A stretch of DNA of 64,000 nucleotides, taken from positions 23,674,501-23,738,500 of the forward strand of contig NC_088787.1 in assembly GCF_949628265.1 (NCBI RefSeq), given 5' to 3'. The notes under the pieces are model-generated. The model was not told where the DNA came from. It made no database searches and saw only the letters and a program-made list of their open reading frames with translations. This stretch comes from Cloeon dipterum (lineage: Eukaryota; Arthropoda; Insecta; Ephemeroptera; Baetidae). Shown here piece after piece: positions 22,931 to 34,830 of this stretch. The position numbers were made by a program, and so were the translations under genes. Within the stretch, counting starts at the first letter, position 1. Each line of letters begins with the position of its first letter.

Positions 22931-24942
22931 ATGTCCTTGATTTTGACAATTATATCTGCTGCATTTGTGGCTATCGTTCTTGGGCTGCTCTACCTTTTGC
23001 TTGACCTCAGTGGAAGTCAGAAATATTGGGAGAAAAAGAAAGTCTACACCCTGAAAAATAAAACACCGATTTTGGGCCATTTTGGCCCTCTTGTGCTCAG
23101 GAAGAAATCATTCTCCCAGCTAATATACGTACAGTTTTCAAATGAAGATGAGCCAAAATAGAAACTTATTTAAATAAATTTCACTAGGATTTATACCAGG
23201 ATATTAAGCAAGGTGTAAATTTTGGAGGCATGTCTCAATTTCAAAGACGTGGACTAGTTGTCAACAATCCGGAGTTGATAAGTGAAATCACCATTAAGCG
23301 AAGTTTGAAAATTTCATGAATAGGAGGCCTTTCGTGGATCAGAAGTAAGAATATTACTTACCATAAATGTTTTTATTTTTATTCAAAAGCTAAATTCTGT
23401 CTCGTTATAAATTTACTTATTGGACTCTCAAAATTTCCTATTTCAAGCATTTTTTTTATTTGAGTAAGCAAAAAAGAGTTTTTAAATATATGGAAATCAA
23501 GTTTTAGTTATCCCTTTGTGGCCACTAATTTTAGGACAGACCGATTTCTGGGCCGTTCTCTGCTTGGTCTGCAGGGCGAAGAGTAGCGTGATATGCGCCA
23601 CAACCTGAGCCCCGCGTTCACCGGCTCCAAACTACGTGGGATGTTGAGCCTGATCGGATCCACCTGTGACAAGTTCAATAACTTTCTCGCGAAGCGTGCG
23701 GAACTGGTCGATGAGCCATTGGATATTTACAACTCTTCCCGTCGCCTGGCCGCGGACCTCAATGCAACCACTGCATTTGGCGCACCTTCTGACTCGATTT
23801 CTGACCCAGAATCAGAGTTCTACAAAAATGGCATCAAAATCATGGACTTCAGTGGCAAGAGGGCACCTATTATAATTGGATACTTGCTTTCGCCCCCGTG
23901 AGGATACAGGATTAGGGCAATGGGGGTGATTTCACTTTTCGTTTTTCTCTCAGGTAGATGAAATTTCTTGGAATTCCGTTCGTCCCACAAAGTTTGACAG
24001 ACTTTTTCTCCAAGAAGATCTTCGACACAATCAGGTTCAGGGAAGAGAACAGTAAGTCCAGAGCCGACATGATTCAGCTGTTGCTTGATGCAAGATCAGA
24101 TCAGAAAAAAGGTAATGAAATTATGCAGGCATAAAAAGCCAATCGCCTTCTCAGATGAAAGTTAATTGATTTTACTGGAAATTTGGGTGTTTTGAAAAAT
24201 TGATCAACTTTTTAATTCATTTCAGACATCCCTAACATGGACATAGCCTCTCAAGCATTCACATTTTTCCTTGGAGGTTTTGACACAATGGCCACCGCCT
24301 TTTCCTTCACCACTCACTGCCTAGCTCTGCACCCTGACGTGCAACAAGTAAAGGTGAGAGAAGAAATTAGAGAAGTGATGGCCAAACACAATAACAAGAT
24401 AGACTATGAAGCCACCAAAGAACTCAAGTACATGGAAATGGTCATCTCGGGTAAGTTTTTTTCTTTCAAAAATGTTTCTCAAATTTTAACAATGAAAATG
24501 ATTTAGAGGGGCTTCGGCTGCATCCAGTTGCGCCTATGTCAGACCAAATTTGCGGCTCCAATGTAAGCTTTCCCGAGTTTGGCCTGACTATCGAGAAGGA
24601 CTTCCCAGAACCATTCAAATTTGACCCTGAACGTTTCACCGAAGAAAACAAGAAAAACATCAAGCCATTCACGTATCTTGCCTTTGGTGAAGGACCTAGG
24701 AACTGCATTGGTATGAAAGCAAACCTTACTTAAATCAGCGCTTCTACTTAAATATTAAATTAGGAAAACGATTTGCTCTATTGGAGCTGAAAATTGGGTT
24801 GTCCAAGATTCTGAATGAGAACCAGCTAGAGGTTTGCGAGAAAACGAATGTAACGAACCCAATGGTTTACACCACAGCCTCCACTCTTGTGCAGCCAGAA
24901 GGAGGATTTTGGCTCAAAGTCAAGCCATTGAATGAAGAATAA
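22931..24942 (+). pseudogene. Cytochrome P450 gene, probably inactivated
   Basis: Seven exons are readable: 22931-23128, 23188-23344, 23535-23897, 23954-24111, 24226-24450, 24507-24710 and 24764-24942. They cover an N-terminal membrane anchor, the C-helix (MRHNLSPAFTGSKLRGM), the I-helix (FFLGGFDTMAT), the K-helix ExxR (EGLRLHP), PERF and the heme loop [10 protein letters not shown], so it is a microsomal CYP6/CYP9-type monooxygenase in origin. Breaks: a frame change near 23312, a TAG in place of the conserved Trp of the WR motif at about 23584, no in-frame junction between exons 3 and 4, and loss of about 20 residues between the TIEK stretch and [11 protein letters not shown] in exon 6. AATAAA signals lie near 25023-25035. 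A uORF-free leader ends with an acceptor just before the Met. Confidence 0.8.
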
Positions 24943-25163
24943 CAATAATCACTATTTTCACATCTAAATATTAGCTATTAATTTTTCATAAATGAATGTT
25001 AGCGCTGCTGAAATCATATGATCAATAAATAAAATAAATCAAGCTATAGAATCATCATAGACCTGTATTTTTCTTAAGATGAGTTAAACTTGCACATGTT
25101 TCTTTTTTTGCATAATTAAAAAGACAGTCACTGATTAATGTTTGACCATAGTTCCCAAAGTTG

Positions 25164-25666
25164 TCAAAAGCTTAGAAAAGCTTCCTGCACTTTCATGCGC
25201 TGCTCTTCATCTTTAACCAGAGGAAGAGCGCCTTCCAGCTGCTTAATGTGAAAGTCCCTGAGAAACTTGTTGCACTGCATTACGGAGCCACCAGTGTAAA
25301 TAGTCTTCAGGGACACATTCGCACCTTCCAGTTGCGTTACCAAGGGCACTGCACTTGTCACTAGTTTGTGAGGACCGTGGCGCATCCTCACATAAGCTAT
25401 CTGTAAGCAAACCACAATGTCGTGATTAGTTGTGGCAAACTATGAAGGCCATGGTGTACGAGGCACTTGCCTGTGTCCTTTCACTGCAATATTTAGCAAG
25501 GAAACCATTCTGGATAGCAGCCACACCAAAATTTCCATGCAGGAGCTCCACTTTCGTCATCAGTGCGGAATACAGCGCTTGGAGCTCTCATCCGCGGCTT
25601 ACATTTGCTTTTTGACTCCACAGGAACCACTTCCAAGACTAGGTATCGGTTCTTAAATATCACCAT
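25164..25666 (-). CDS. Pop5: Ribonuclease P/MRP subunit Pop5 (with one apparent frameshift)
   Basis: Exon 1 is 25666-25471 and exon 2 is 25400-25164, joined by a 70-bp GC-AG intron whose donor reads CAG/GCAAGT. The product is a small protein subunit of the RNase P and RNase MRP ribonucleoproteins, which mature tRNA 5' ends and rRNA. The N-terminus (MVIFKNRYLVLEVVP), the core HGNFGVAAI, the segment RMRHGPHKLVTSAVPLV and the IYTGGSVMQCNKFL motif match Pop5 throughout. The total coding length is 433 bases, one more than a multiple of three. The frame changes near 25583, between the PRM and LQALYSAL segments. Because Pop5 is essential, an assembly error there is at least as likely as real inactivation. 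Confidence 0.82.
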
Positions 25667-25877
25667 GATGATAAGTTAATATAGTTTTTCTGAAAAGAGA
25701 GGGTAAAACTGATAACTGCTACTGGTTATTAATTTGTCAACATTAATAAACATAAGTTAGCTTTGCTGTGTAAATTAACATTAGAGTGGAATAAGTTCAT
25801 TATTTTTGTCTTACGCCCTCCCAATTGGAGTTAGAAACCCACCTCTGTTATGGTTACTATATAATGATTCACGACAG

Positions 25878-26047
25878 GGGGGGGCGGAGTTAAAGGGCGG
25901 GGGGCCGAGGGGGGTCCGGGCCCCCGAGGATTTTGGCCGCCGGCCCATGGGACCCCCTGTTTGCAAGCGGCCTCCCTATGCTCCTGTGCAAAAAAATCGC
26001 CAAAATGGGGTGGATCGGGGTGAAGCCTGGGCGGTCGACAGAGGGTC
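25878..26047 (+). repeat. GC-rich dispersed repeat, copy 2
   Basis: Related to the inverted copy at 10040-10215. It is a sharp GC island just 5' of the surviving hexosaminidase exons, at the point where the missing upstream exons would be expected. Confidence 0.65.
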
Positions 26048-26169
26048 ACTTCCAAACGTGTTTACTGAAGAGAAACCGCGGATTCCTCCCATAGGTGAAT
26101 TAAAAAAAACTCAGGTTGGAGTGCAACAACTTTCACACAGCATAGTAATAAAACTGATACTTCATGCAG

Positions 26170-27194
26170 TGAACAAGGCGCTTACAACCCTTTCTCACAC
26201 GTGTACACCCAAAACGACGTGAGGAGCGTCATTGAATACTGCCGACTGAGGGGCATCAGGGTGATCCCAGAGTTTGACTCCCCAGGACACACCAGATCTT
26301 GGGGAAACTCACACCCTGAGCTACTGGCCACGTGCTATGGCCCTGATGGGCAGCCTTGGGCCAATGGACCCATCCAAGGAATCGACCTTCAAATTCGTCA
26401 ACACCCTCTTCGGCGAGGTTGCTGGCCTCTTCCCTGATGGCTACTTCCACCTCGGTGGAGATGAGGTCAACTATACTTGCTGGTGCGTGCCCGTGACTTG
26501 GCTCGCAGTCGTTTGTTAATGGGCAGGATTATTTGCGTCCAGGTCAACCAACCAGGCGATAAACGACTACATGGCCTCGATCGGCATTGCCAGTAACTAC
26601 CAGCGACTGGAAGGCGTGTACGTCGACAGGGCGATTGAGATTGTGCGCAACCTGAACATGAAGCCTATGGTTTGGCAGGAGGTGTTCGACAACGGTGGCT
26701 CGTCCATCGACGCGCAGACAGTGGTGCATGTCTGGAAGGTGCAGGACTTCATGCAAGAACTGGCCACGGTGCGCCTCCCTCACCCCTCATTAACCACAAA
26801 CTAATTGCTTAAATTGCAGGTTACAGGTGCTGGACACGTGGCTCTCCTCTCTTCATGCTGGTACCTGGACCATCTGGTGACAGGCGGAAACTGGAAGGAG
26901 CTGTATAACTGCGAGCCGCACGACTTCTCTGGTACGACTGCGCAGAAGGATCTGGTTCTGGGAGGAGAGGCGTGCATGTGGTCTGAGTACGTGGACACCA
27001 ACAGCATAGAGTCCAGGGTGTATCCGAGGGCTAGCGCCATGGCCGAGCGGCTGTGGAGCGATGTAACCCAGACAAACACGGTTGAGGCCGCCAGACGGCT
27101 TGAGGAGTTCCGCTGCCGCCTTGTCAGGAGAGGCATCAGGGCGCAACCTGCTAACGGGCCTGGATACTGTCCTGGAGAAGTTTTCAATGCATAA
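26170..27194 (+). pseudogene. Beta-hexosaminidase (GH20), C-terminal part with one frameshift
   Basis: Exons 26170-26482, 26543-26768 and 26820-27194 encode the catalytic barrel and C-terminus of a lysosomal or secreted GH20 N-acetyl-beta-hexosaminidase. Landmarks are [18 protein letters not shown], the catalytic HLGGDEV with its Asp-Glu pair, MVWQEVFDNG, GGEACMWSEYVD and RLWS. The first exon has an acceptor at 26169 but no upstream exon for the N-terminal domain or the barrel start is visible; Pop5 and a GC-rich repeat occupy that space. One frame change lies near 26340-26365, between [10 protein letters not shown] and [10 protein letters not shown]. It is therefore a decayed 3' fragment, unless the 5' half is misplaced in the assembly. 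AATAAA is at 27285. Confidence 0.8.
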
Positions 27195-30100
27195 TTAAGA
27201 ATTTGGACTGTAAAAATGATGAATGGAAATTTTTTGAAATTAAATGAGTTTGAGAGTTAAAATATAGTTCAAGCCAAGTTTTTAAATAAATGCAAAGTAT
27301 AAAAATATACTTTCCACAAAATTACCCAGTTTTACCAGTTTTGAGTGAGATGAATTAATACCCATTTCTAGGTGGTAGCTCACAATGAGACGCTAAGTTA
27401 TTTGATAATACATTTATTAATTAAAAATATACATTCCTGAGCATCAAATCCACCCGTACTGCTAGTGATCAGAATTTAGGTTCAATCCATGCCTTGGGGG
27501 CTCGAGGGGAGTGCAACAGTAATTATGCCTCCTCGCGACGCCAAAGCAAACAATCTACAATGCACTTAATCGCGAGCACATGCCCACAATTAACACAGAA
27601 ATGCCCATATTTTTAACATGTGTGTGTGTGTGTGTGTGTTCAGTAAACTTGCCTCTATGTGTGTGTCTGTGTAGGTTTCTTTGTTGACAAATTTCATTTT
27701 GCTTTCTACCGTATTATGAATAATATGTTTACGCATCCATAATTTATTTATAGAATCCATGCCTAGGCTACTAAAAATCAATAAGATAATTATAATCATT
27801 GTACTTGTATCAAAGAGGGGAATTCTGTAGATTTGTCGGAAGAACGCGAAAAGAGTAGTTTCTGCTCTTGTGGAAAGAAATTATCTGCGCGGTTCGCCAG
27901 TTTTAGGTATCTGCAATTTGGTACAAGTACAAGTGGTGCATATTATTCTTGCCTTTTTATAAAGAATATTACCACACTTAGCAATTAAGAGAATAGAACT
28001 GTGAGGAAAAAACAAAACGCTCTCTTTAGCAGCAAATATATAAAAATTTGTTCCCACAACTTGGTAAGGAATCATTAGCGTGTGTGTATTTCGGTGTGAT
28101 TTAGTGTGTAGTACATCTCTCTCATAAAATATAACCGGTTTGTTGTGTGGTGATGGGTATCGCACACAACAACGCAAAAAATCAACAATATTGAATGAGT
28201 AACAGTGCTTTAGACTGCGCCGGCGACGCCTCACCTCAGCGCCAACACAACAGCTAGTCTGCAGATCTGTCCGGCACTGACCAGACAGCAAGCCTGTTGA
28301 GGCTGCGGACACAGCGGTCGGGCCGGGCCCTGAGGCAAAGGTATCGCGCCCAGCGTACAAAAACGAATAGGTGCGGAGAAGGGGGCGAGCAAGCTGACGA
28401 AATATAGATAATAAACAACAACTTCCTTCCTTACGTGGCTAGCAGTTGGTTAGTTAAGTGTGTGTGATACTATTTTTAGATTATATATAATTTTACGTAC
28501 TCGATTTTTCTGACATTTTTCCATTAGAGCTGTTCAGTATGTATGTTTTTAGTGTGTTATCTTATTAATGCATCTGATAGAACAAGACAAGAAACTAGAC
28601 GGACCTTGGTTTTTTTAATAATCGTCGTGAACATCTTCTTCCCCCTCTTGGCAAAAATAGTAGTGTCTGTGTGTTATTATTAATTTTTCCTCCTCTTGTG
28701 TGTGTTGTTGTTGTACAGAGTAAAAAAATTGATGCTCTCGTCGCTGCTATTTTCACTAAGCGCTCAGTCAGTCCGTGAATGAATCATTCTAGCAGTCATT
28801 AATTGTAAGGCACTCAATGGGTACATTACAAATGGCAGGATGAGAAGCCAAGTTTGCGACTGCCGGGCCAAAAGGCCGCGCGCGAATGCCGCGATCGCTC
28901 TAATGGTATAATAAGCGTACAAATACAACACTTTTATCAAACAACCGAGGCTCTTTCTCGGCGGGGAAAAAGCGCCTCTCAACTTGGTAAAATAAAGTTT
29001 AGCACCTTATGGTTATTACTCGCTAAAACTAAACTGCGACTTACGACCTAGATGAATAAATTGTTTTCTTTTCGCTTACTTTCGCGCATGACTTTTGTCA
29101 ACAAACTGTTTTCTGTCAGGCGGCTTTTGGATGTTCCGCGCTACTTGCTGCTTGCATTGTTGGTAGGATGGTAGTGGTAGTAGTGGTGCTTTCCCTGCCA
29201 ATCGTCGCTGTGTGTACATGTGTGTTCAGGTAGATCTTATTTGGCATTGAGAGATGATTGCGATGGATGATGCTGGGGGCAGAGATCTAGCCACCTTGAG
29301 CAACACACAAACCACACACAAAATAAGCATCATACTTCCTTTTTAATTGTAATAGATAAGTACTAGATGTTTGCATATGCAAATATCAAGACAATCCTAA
29401 ATCTTATTAACATACAAAAACTGAAAAAACATGCAATAATATCCTGGTTAGTTTGATTTTGAAACACATGACCACTCTCCAATCTCTATAAGTTAGCATG
29501 GCAAAACTTGCTTATAACAGTGATTATCCAAATTGGTGAAAAAAGCTTTATGTTAAAATTTTGAATTTCAGTTGTGAAACCATCATATTAGATTTTCTAA
29601 TATTTTTAATTAAGCTCCACAATAGATGTGCATCACAGCACACAACTCAAACTGGACGTAAATACAGCAATATTGAATTCAGCAGTTCTTTTGTACCTTT
29701 AGTTGCTGCATAGTGTGATATAAACATACTCTCAGGTTTCTTAACATTATAGAAACATTCACTTCTTGTTTATAAATTATTTCAACACTAGCAAAGTAGG
29801 AAAACATCAAATTCCATTTAATTTGAGTAAAAATTGTGTTTCTACACTGCGCATTAGTTCTAGAACAATTGATATAATAAATGCAATAGAGCTAATATGT
29901 CATGTGTGAAGCAGGCACCAACTCTATTGCGTGATAGTATTGGTTTTTGGTTTAACACGGCCTGCAGTGCATGGACGCCGACCCAAAATTTCATAATAAC
30001 TATAATTTCACAATAAAAGTGTTGCCATGTAATAGATTAAGTTGGAGTTGTTGTTACTAGCGCTTTATTACTTTTCATTTTAAGAAATTGCTGGAAGTTT

Positions 30101-30220
30101 AAGCAATAGAAGCATTTTGTAACGAATCCAGGATTGGAAATAAAAAAGAAAACAAAAATAATAACAATTCCATATTTTATATGATCCTGAGATCTGAGTA
30201 CACAACTCACTTGGAAGTCT
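27195..30220. other. Long AT-rich gap with 3'UTR sequence and microsatellites
   Basis: No coding exon was recognised. It holds the hexosaminidase 3' end, a (GT)n tract at 27617-27640, a GC-richer patch at 28215-28345 and many TGTGTG and T-rich tracts. The right part is probably the 3'UTR of the minus-strand hnRNP gene, with a minus-strand AATAAA at 30069-30064. Confidence 0.45.
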
Positions 30221-32433
30221 TTAGGCCTTAGCCACGGGCCTCTGTTGCTGCTGCCCGCCCTTGCTGTTGTTGTACTTGCGGTAACCACCGCCCTGCTGGC
30301 CACCGCTGGGGCCGTACGAGCCGCCACCTTGCTGGTGGTGGCCATACCCGTTGCCGTAATAGTGCATGTTGGGGAAGTGACCGCCGCCACGGCCCATTGG
30401 CGCAGGGTACATGTATCCGCCGCCGCGGCCACCGCCAGAGGGCATCATGCTATCATAGCCACCGGCAGGGTAGAAGGGAGGAACCATGCTCGGGTGGAAC
30501 GGACCGCCATACGCTGTGAAAGCAACTGTTTTGTCAACATCCAACAGTTGGGGCAAAAATCTCATAGTTAGTACTAGTGCATTGAAATAATAAAAAATAT
30601 GCAAAAATTTAACAACTTAAGCCACAAAATGTAGTCTTAAATCATGGCAACAAGCAAGCCTGATGCTACAGATTCTAATCCATAGCAACCGCATGCTTTT
30701 CTAAAAACCAAATGCAAACTTAAAATTACGAAAAGCGTTTACTGTGGAATCTACCAAAATGTTAAGCGTCATTAACTTCCTGATAAACATGTTATCCTGA
30801 TATTCGGGAAATATTTTGTATTTACAACCTGTAATTGCTACAACTAATTTTAACATCCAGCCATAATTTATAATAGAATAGCTTGTATTGGCATCAAGTT
30901 CGTTTCAGAATACACGTTGGGTTTCAAGTATTATTTACCACTGTTTATTTTTTGTTTCTATTTCCATGTAGCATTAAGTTAAAACTTATAAAAATTAATG
31001 AACTATAAAAATGTCTATAGAATAATTTACTTGCGGAAATGTGCGAGTATGCAATAATTATCAGCACAAAACCCTTGAATGTAATTGGAAAAGGATAGTA
31101 ATACTTACAAGGCATCAATTTCTTCATTGGTCCACTTTCAACATCTCTCAATGACTTCTTTGTGTTGACAGTGACTCCGTTGATGTCATGCTTGGTGGCA
31201 ACTGGAGCAGGATCCAATTATGTTAGTTCCATTGGTAAATCGTCCTGGCAAACTTACAAACAATCTTGTCCACAGCATCAGTGTCGTCAAAGTAGACGAA
31301 ACAATACGGTCTTTTGGTGTTGGTCTCCTTGTTGACAGACCAATAGATCTTCTCAATGTTGCCAAACTGCTTGAAGTAGTCTTTGATTGCGTCTTCTGTG
31401 ACGCTTTCCTCTTTCAGTCCTCCTACATACAAAGTCTTAGTCGTTGAAGCAATATCAGGTGATTGTTGCAGCTGTAAAATGGCATTAAAATAATGATAAT
31501 TCAAAGCGTTTAGCCAGACTACATTTACGTAAGGATAATTGAATGGGAACATATTTTTTGTTCTCTAAAATATTACGCATTTCTAGAAGCATATGGATGC
31601 AAAAACACAAAAACGAGAAAAACATATTCCAAACATTTTATCGCATTATATTGATTTCCATGATGTGAGGATTGTGCAGTAAATACAATTCAACTCTACC
31701 TCTCCAATTAACTTGGTTTAAGTTAATGGAGAGTTACGACCATCTAAATAAGCAATACATGAACATAAGAGTTATAGTAAAATTATTGTAAAAATAAATT
31801 AGTTTGGCTGTATTGCTAAAAAATATGAGTAATGAGTATATAAGTAACAACAAAAATGTTTTTAAAATGGAAATTGTTACTAACTTTCACAATGATAACG
31901 TGGTCAATTTTTGATCATGGATGCACGGAGTATTCACTTTAAATTGTTTAATATTTTTAATTGACTCTTTCAACGTAGTGATGTCAACTCAAATAAGTTC
32001 AAAAATTACTTACTCCTTTGGGAATTGACCTCTTGGTGGTGATCTGTTTGGTATCCAGCTTATGCGGTCTTGCCAGTTGCGCCGCATCAACGCACTCCTT
32101 ACTGGCAAATGTGATGAAGCCAAACCTTCGCGACCTGGCAACACACGCAACAAAAATGAGTACTTGAGTGGTCAGATAGGCAATAGCAACAATGGATGCT
32201 TACTCTTTGGTAGCAGGGTCTCGCGCGATCGAGACTTCCACGACCTCTCCATACTTAGTGAAGAGTTCGCGGATGTTGTCCTCAGTGGCTGAGGAAGGAA
32301 GGCTGGCGACGAAAAGTTTGCAGGACGCCTCTTCAATAGCCTCCTGCGAGACCGGCGCGTTCTGCCGTGGGTCACGCGGAGACCGCCGGTAACTCTGTTG
32401 ACCGTGGTTTGTAGCTGTAACTGCTGCTGCCAT
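30221..32433 (-). CDS. hnRNP A/B-like RNA-binding protein
   Basis: Five exons, 32433-32204, 32134-32014, 31471-31258, 31201-31109 and 30513-30221, sum to 951 bases (316 residues). There are two RRM domains followed by a glycine-rich tail, the hnRNP A/B plan. RRM1 has RNP2 KLFVAS and RNP1 RRFGFITF (about residues 38-115). RRM2 has RNP2 TLYVGG and RNP1 RPYCFVYF (about 130-205), with the family-typical DDTDAVDKIV. The tail is rich in Gly, Tyr and Gln (GGGRGGGYMYPAP). Such proteins bind nascent pre-mRNA and act in splicing, transport and translational control. RNP1 of RRM2 has RPYCFVYF rather than the commoner KGFAFVTF, so this is a somewhat diverged paralogue. The Met is in a context with no upstream in-frame extension. 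Confidence 0.9.
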
Positions 32434-33775
32434 GTTAGCTGTGTAATTTGTACTCTGTTAACAAACGAACCGTTGAAATTATACTAGGGTGTCAAAAGAA
32501 AAGACTTTTTAAAACTAACAAGCTGATTATTTCTAAGCAAAATATATTCATTGTTATTGGTTGCATTGTGTCCAAAATAAGTACATCATACATAAATAAT
32601 GTTTGTTTTTTCTTTGCCTCAGGGGAACCTGAGGTGCACGGTTGCCATTTTTAAATGGTTTAACATTTAAATTTCTCGATTTATCATATGTATATAACGT
32701 TGCTACTTGTACTAATTTTAACAATTAAGTCCTCAGAGAGAATGAAAGCTTTCAGACAGCACTGGAGAGTTGGGCAAGCCGAAAACAAAAATAGCCCGGC
32801 TGCAGCGAATCGAGTCATGACAAAGAGTGGGGCGGGTCGCGGGTCGGAAACAAAATGCACTCGAAGTTGGCCATGCGGCCACATTCTAGTGGCCGCAATC
32901 GCTGGCTGAGAGCCTTCCTTTTGCCAAAATCAGTACGTTCGAAGACGTCGGTCTACCGACGCCTACAACCTGATGGATGAAAGGTCGATTTTTGGCCAGG
33001 ACACATGAGATCTGGGTCGAAAATGTGCTGGGACAGACATGTGCTCTGCTGGCCGGATTATACACTTTTAAGGAGCAAACGCCACACAATTTCCGAGCTC
33101 ATTTGATTAATGAATGGCTCAGGGTTCTTACCAAAATATGCGGTGGTTTGTTTTTGGCACGGGGATTGCTGTTTTACGACGAAAATGCTGCTTTTTCAGC
33201 ACTACTCACGCCGGTTTCCTCTTGAAAATGATGTGGAGTGCGTGTGGACATGGAGCGCCAACGTGACGTAGCAGCCAACTTGACAGAATCAACGCGCGAA
33301 TGAATGGCACAACGAATACAAAACCACGTACCGCTCAACTCATGCCAGTTATTTACCACCACCACCTATTAAAATATGTACATTTTAAAAGATGCCCTGA
33401 AAAAAATGGATATAAAAATTAAAATTGCCCAGAACCTTATTTTATACATAATTATCTTACAAAATCAAACCTATAGCATGAACTTGTGCACCAAAGGGTA
33501 GTAAGGAAGGCAAATGTTATACGTCATTGAAAAACTCAATGGTCTCAATGATTTTGCAAGAATTTGCAACACTTGCCGTCCGACTTCATATTAAAATGGC
33601 CAAAGAAAGTCGTTTTTATAAATATTTTTAAAGAATGAAGATTATACAGGACAGGTTGGTAATTACATAATATCTATCTTTTTTTGCTGCTGGTGCTGGT
33701 TTGTCAATATAATTCCCCTCTGTTTTCTACTCCCCTGATTTGTATCGCATAGACGCATAATATCGCATTATTTTG
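32434..33775. other. Upstream region of the hnRNP gene
   Basis: Contains the presumed promoter and 5'UTR of the minus-strand hnRNP gene. An 82-codon frame at 32977-33225 has no family resemblance and no supporting splice context. Confidence 0.4.
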
Positions 33776-33959
33776 CTTCTGCATAGTGATGGGAATCTTT
33801 GAGAAAGTACCTATCGAGAACCGATAGGTAGTTTTTTTTCACTACCGAAAAAATATCGATAGGTTAACCGAAAAACTATCGATAGTCAATTAATCGATAG
33901 TTTTTAAAAAACCTTTGAAAATGCGTGTTTTTAATCCCGGAAGTAAAAAAACCGGTTAA

Positions 33960-34115
33960 ATTTGGGCGCACCGGTTTCAGCTGGTAAAATAGGCGCGCCG
34001 GTTGCAGCTGGTAAAATGGGCGCACCAGTTGCAGCTGTTTAAATGGGTGTGCCGGTTGCAGCTGGTAAAATGGGCGTGCCGGCTGCAGCTGGTAAAATGG
34101 GCGTGCCGGTTGCAG
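33960..34115. repeat. 27-bp minisatellite, short array
   Basis: About six units of a 27-bp sequence built from GCCGGTTGCAGCTGGTAAAATGGGCG variants (core CAGCTG and GGGCG). The same unit recurs at 34577-34830 in the same orientation. Confidence 0.9.
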
Positions 34116-34576
34116 TAAATTTAAAGTTCGCGCCTAAAATTGTGGAAAACTGTTTATTTCATTTATTTATTAAAGGTGGCAGCACTCGAGCACTCATGAT
34201 TGCTCCCTCTACCCTTATTTAGAAAATAAACAAAACAACTATGACGTCATGCCATTTCTTTTGTCTTATTAATGATGACTTTTAATTGATCAATTACTTT
34301 CAATTTGTAATTATAGAGATAAATTGCTCAACAGGAAACTCATATAACAATATTAATTTACTTAATTTATAGTATGTATAATTGATCAGGATTTTAAGTG
34401 CATGCAATTAGCCGCCTTTCCAGAGTTGGTGTCACTTGTTTACCGCATTAGTGTCAACCACCTGTCTCGGCTGTCTCTAGCTGTGTTGTGATTGAGTTTA
34501 TTATTGCTTGATTTGTTATTATTTATTTTGTTACTGTTGTGTTTGTTTTAAGTATGTGCAATGTGGGAGTGACGAG

Positions 34577-34830
34577 TGAGCGAACGACAGCTGTTAAAAT
34601 GGGCGCGCCGGTTCCAGCTGTTGAAATGGGCGCGCCGGTAGCAGCTGGTAATATGGGCGGGCCAGTTCCAGCTGTTAAAATGGGCGGGCCAGTTCCAGCT
34701 GTTATAATGGGTGGGCCAGTTCCAGCTGATAAAATGGGCGGGCCAGTTCCACCTGTTAAAATGGGCGCGGCGGTTCCAGCTGATAAAATGGGCGCGCTGG
34801 TTGCAGCTGTTAAAATGGGTGTGGCGGCTC
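34577..34830. repeat. 27-bp minisatellite, long array
   Basis: About nine units of the 27-bp repeat. Because 27 is a multiple of three, the array is open in frame on both strands. On the plus strand it reads as a nine-residue repeat of the type MGGPVPAVK from an ATG-less start at 34539. It lies inside the hAT element and I do not regard it as a gene. Confidence 0.9.

Noticed and set aside
28215-28345. GC-rich patch considered as an exon or promoter
   Set aside because: No open frame with family resemblance and no core promoter motif; probably within an untranslated region.
32977-33225. 82-codon frame upstream of the hnRNP gene
   Set aside because: No family resemblance, no flanking splice sites, and it lies in the presumed promoter and 5'UTR region.
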